A stretch of 64,000 nucleotides of DNA, from positions 23,291,045 to 23,355,044 of the forward strand of contig OW203990.1 of assembly GCA_934047225.1 (NCBI GenBank), given 5' to 3'. Below are positions 63,854-64,000 of the stretch, in pieces (positions within the stretch are counted from its first letter, which is position 1; each line of letters opens with the position of its first letter). The translations under genes and the position numbers were made by a program. The notes beneath the pieces are model-generated. The model did no database searches. It saw only the letters and a list, made by a program, of their open reading frames with translations, and had not been told where the DNA came from. Origin of the DNA: Ypsolopha sequella. Its lineage: Eukaryota > Arthropoda > Insecta > Lepidoptera > Ypsolophidae.

Positions 63854-64000
63854 TATCGTTCGTAAGATCAAGTAAAGGGACTGTTTTGCTGAGCTTGAGT
63901 GGTTACACGTTCTGCATCCATAGAGTATCACCATGTGGACTGAAGAAACGTTGGAGCTGCTCCACTCATTCGGGAAAGAAATGTCGGGCTGCCATACATA
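63854..64000 (+). CDS. mod(mdg4): FLYWCH 3' exon C29, cut by the window end
   Basis: Acceptor tgtattgttttag ends at 63853, phase 1. 48 residues and one base are visible: SSKGTVLLSLSGYTFC, CGLKKRWSC, STHSGKKCRAAIH. The terminal H-x-H lies beyond the window. Group of C16 and C17. No ATG at the start and no stop in the visible part. Confidence 0.85.

Larger units (their letters stand above)
413..64000 (+). other. mod(mdg4): Array of alternative 3' terminal exons, mod(mdg4)-like
   Basis: Thirty phase-1 acceptor exons on one strand: 28 FLYWCH cassettes and two HTH_psq exons, plus decayed copies. In every FLYWCH cassette the order is a G-rich strand (G-x-x-L/V), a Y/F strand, W-x-C, a second Cys, then H-x-H near the C-terminus. 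None codes the BTB domain, so the shared 5' exons must lie outside. Known for mod(mdg4): a common BTB part is joined to one of many 3' exons to give chromatin proteins with different C-termini. The identification rests on exon architecture and domain type, not on a database match. FLYWCH cassettes are also known in other insect genes and transposons, but a same-phase array of this size fits mod(mdg4) best. Confidence 0.85.

Overview
The window is AT-rich insect DNA, most likely from a moth or butterfly. It is filled with exons that each code one FLYWCH-type zinc finger and with dispersed repeats of kinds common in Lepidoptera. I read it as an internal part of the mod(mdg4) locus (modifier of mdg4). 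In insects this gene joins a shared 5' part, coding a BTB/POZ domain, to many alternative 3' terminal exons that each give a different FLYWCH C-terminus; in Drosophila, and as reported for Lepidoptera, some joins are made by trans-splicing. The shared BTB exons are not in this window. The array runs off at least the right edge, where the last cassette is cut.

I find 28 FLYWCH cassettes without internal stops (C1-C17, C19-C29; C29 truncated by the window end), one decayed cassette (C18) and two pseudogene copies of C19. All lie on the + strand, 0.2 to 8 kb apart. Each starts at an AG acceptor that leaves two bases of a split codon (intron phase 1), so every complete exon length is 2 modulo 3. 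Most end right after the last His of the finger or carry a short tail. This shared phase is what lets any cassette be joined to the same upstream exon.

Layout. 0.4-7 kb: C1-C5, containing a tandem copy of a two-cassette unit (C1+C2 like C4+C5), with gypsy-type remnants and a foldback element. 9.9-15.1 kb: C6-C10, including C7, C8 and C9, which have longer tails, candidate phase-1 donors and a possible 48-nt microexon. 16.8-24.2 kb: C11-C14, mixed with a decayed pogo/Tigger-type transposase whose pipsqueak-type helix-turn-helix (HTH_psq) part sits behind its own phase-1 acceptor. 26-27 kb: C15 and C16. 27-35 kb: LINE remnants, then a terminal-inverted-repeat element interrupted by a BEL/Pao retrotransposon with near-identical LTRs. 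35.3-39.1 kb: C17-C20. 42.4-52.1 kb: C21-C25, with a second HTH_psq exon (47518-47753) that has no transposase body. 53.7-64 kb: C26-C29, with C26 and C27 a recent duplicate pair.

The rest is intron or intergenic DNA crowded with hairpin-forming elements (foldbacks, MITEs, a hAT MITE with an 8-bp target duplication), LINE 3' ends and tRNA-derived repeats. The points most worth following are the two HTH_psq exons that match the splice phase of the FLYWCH array, and the C7-C8-microexon-C9 cluster that could be spliced into one protein with three FLYWCH fingers. No bacterial-type features, CRISPR arrays or rRNA genes were seen.
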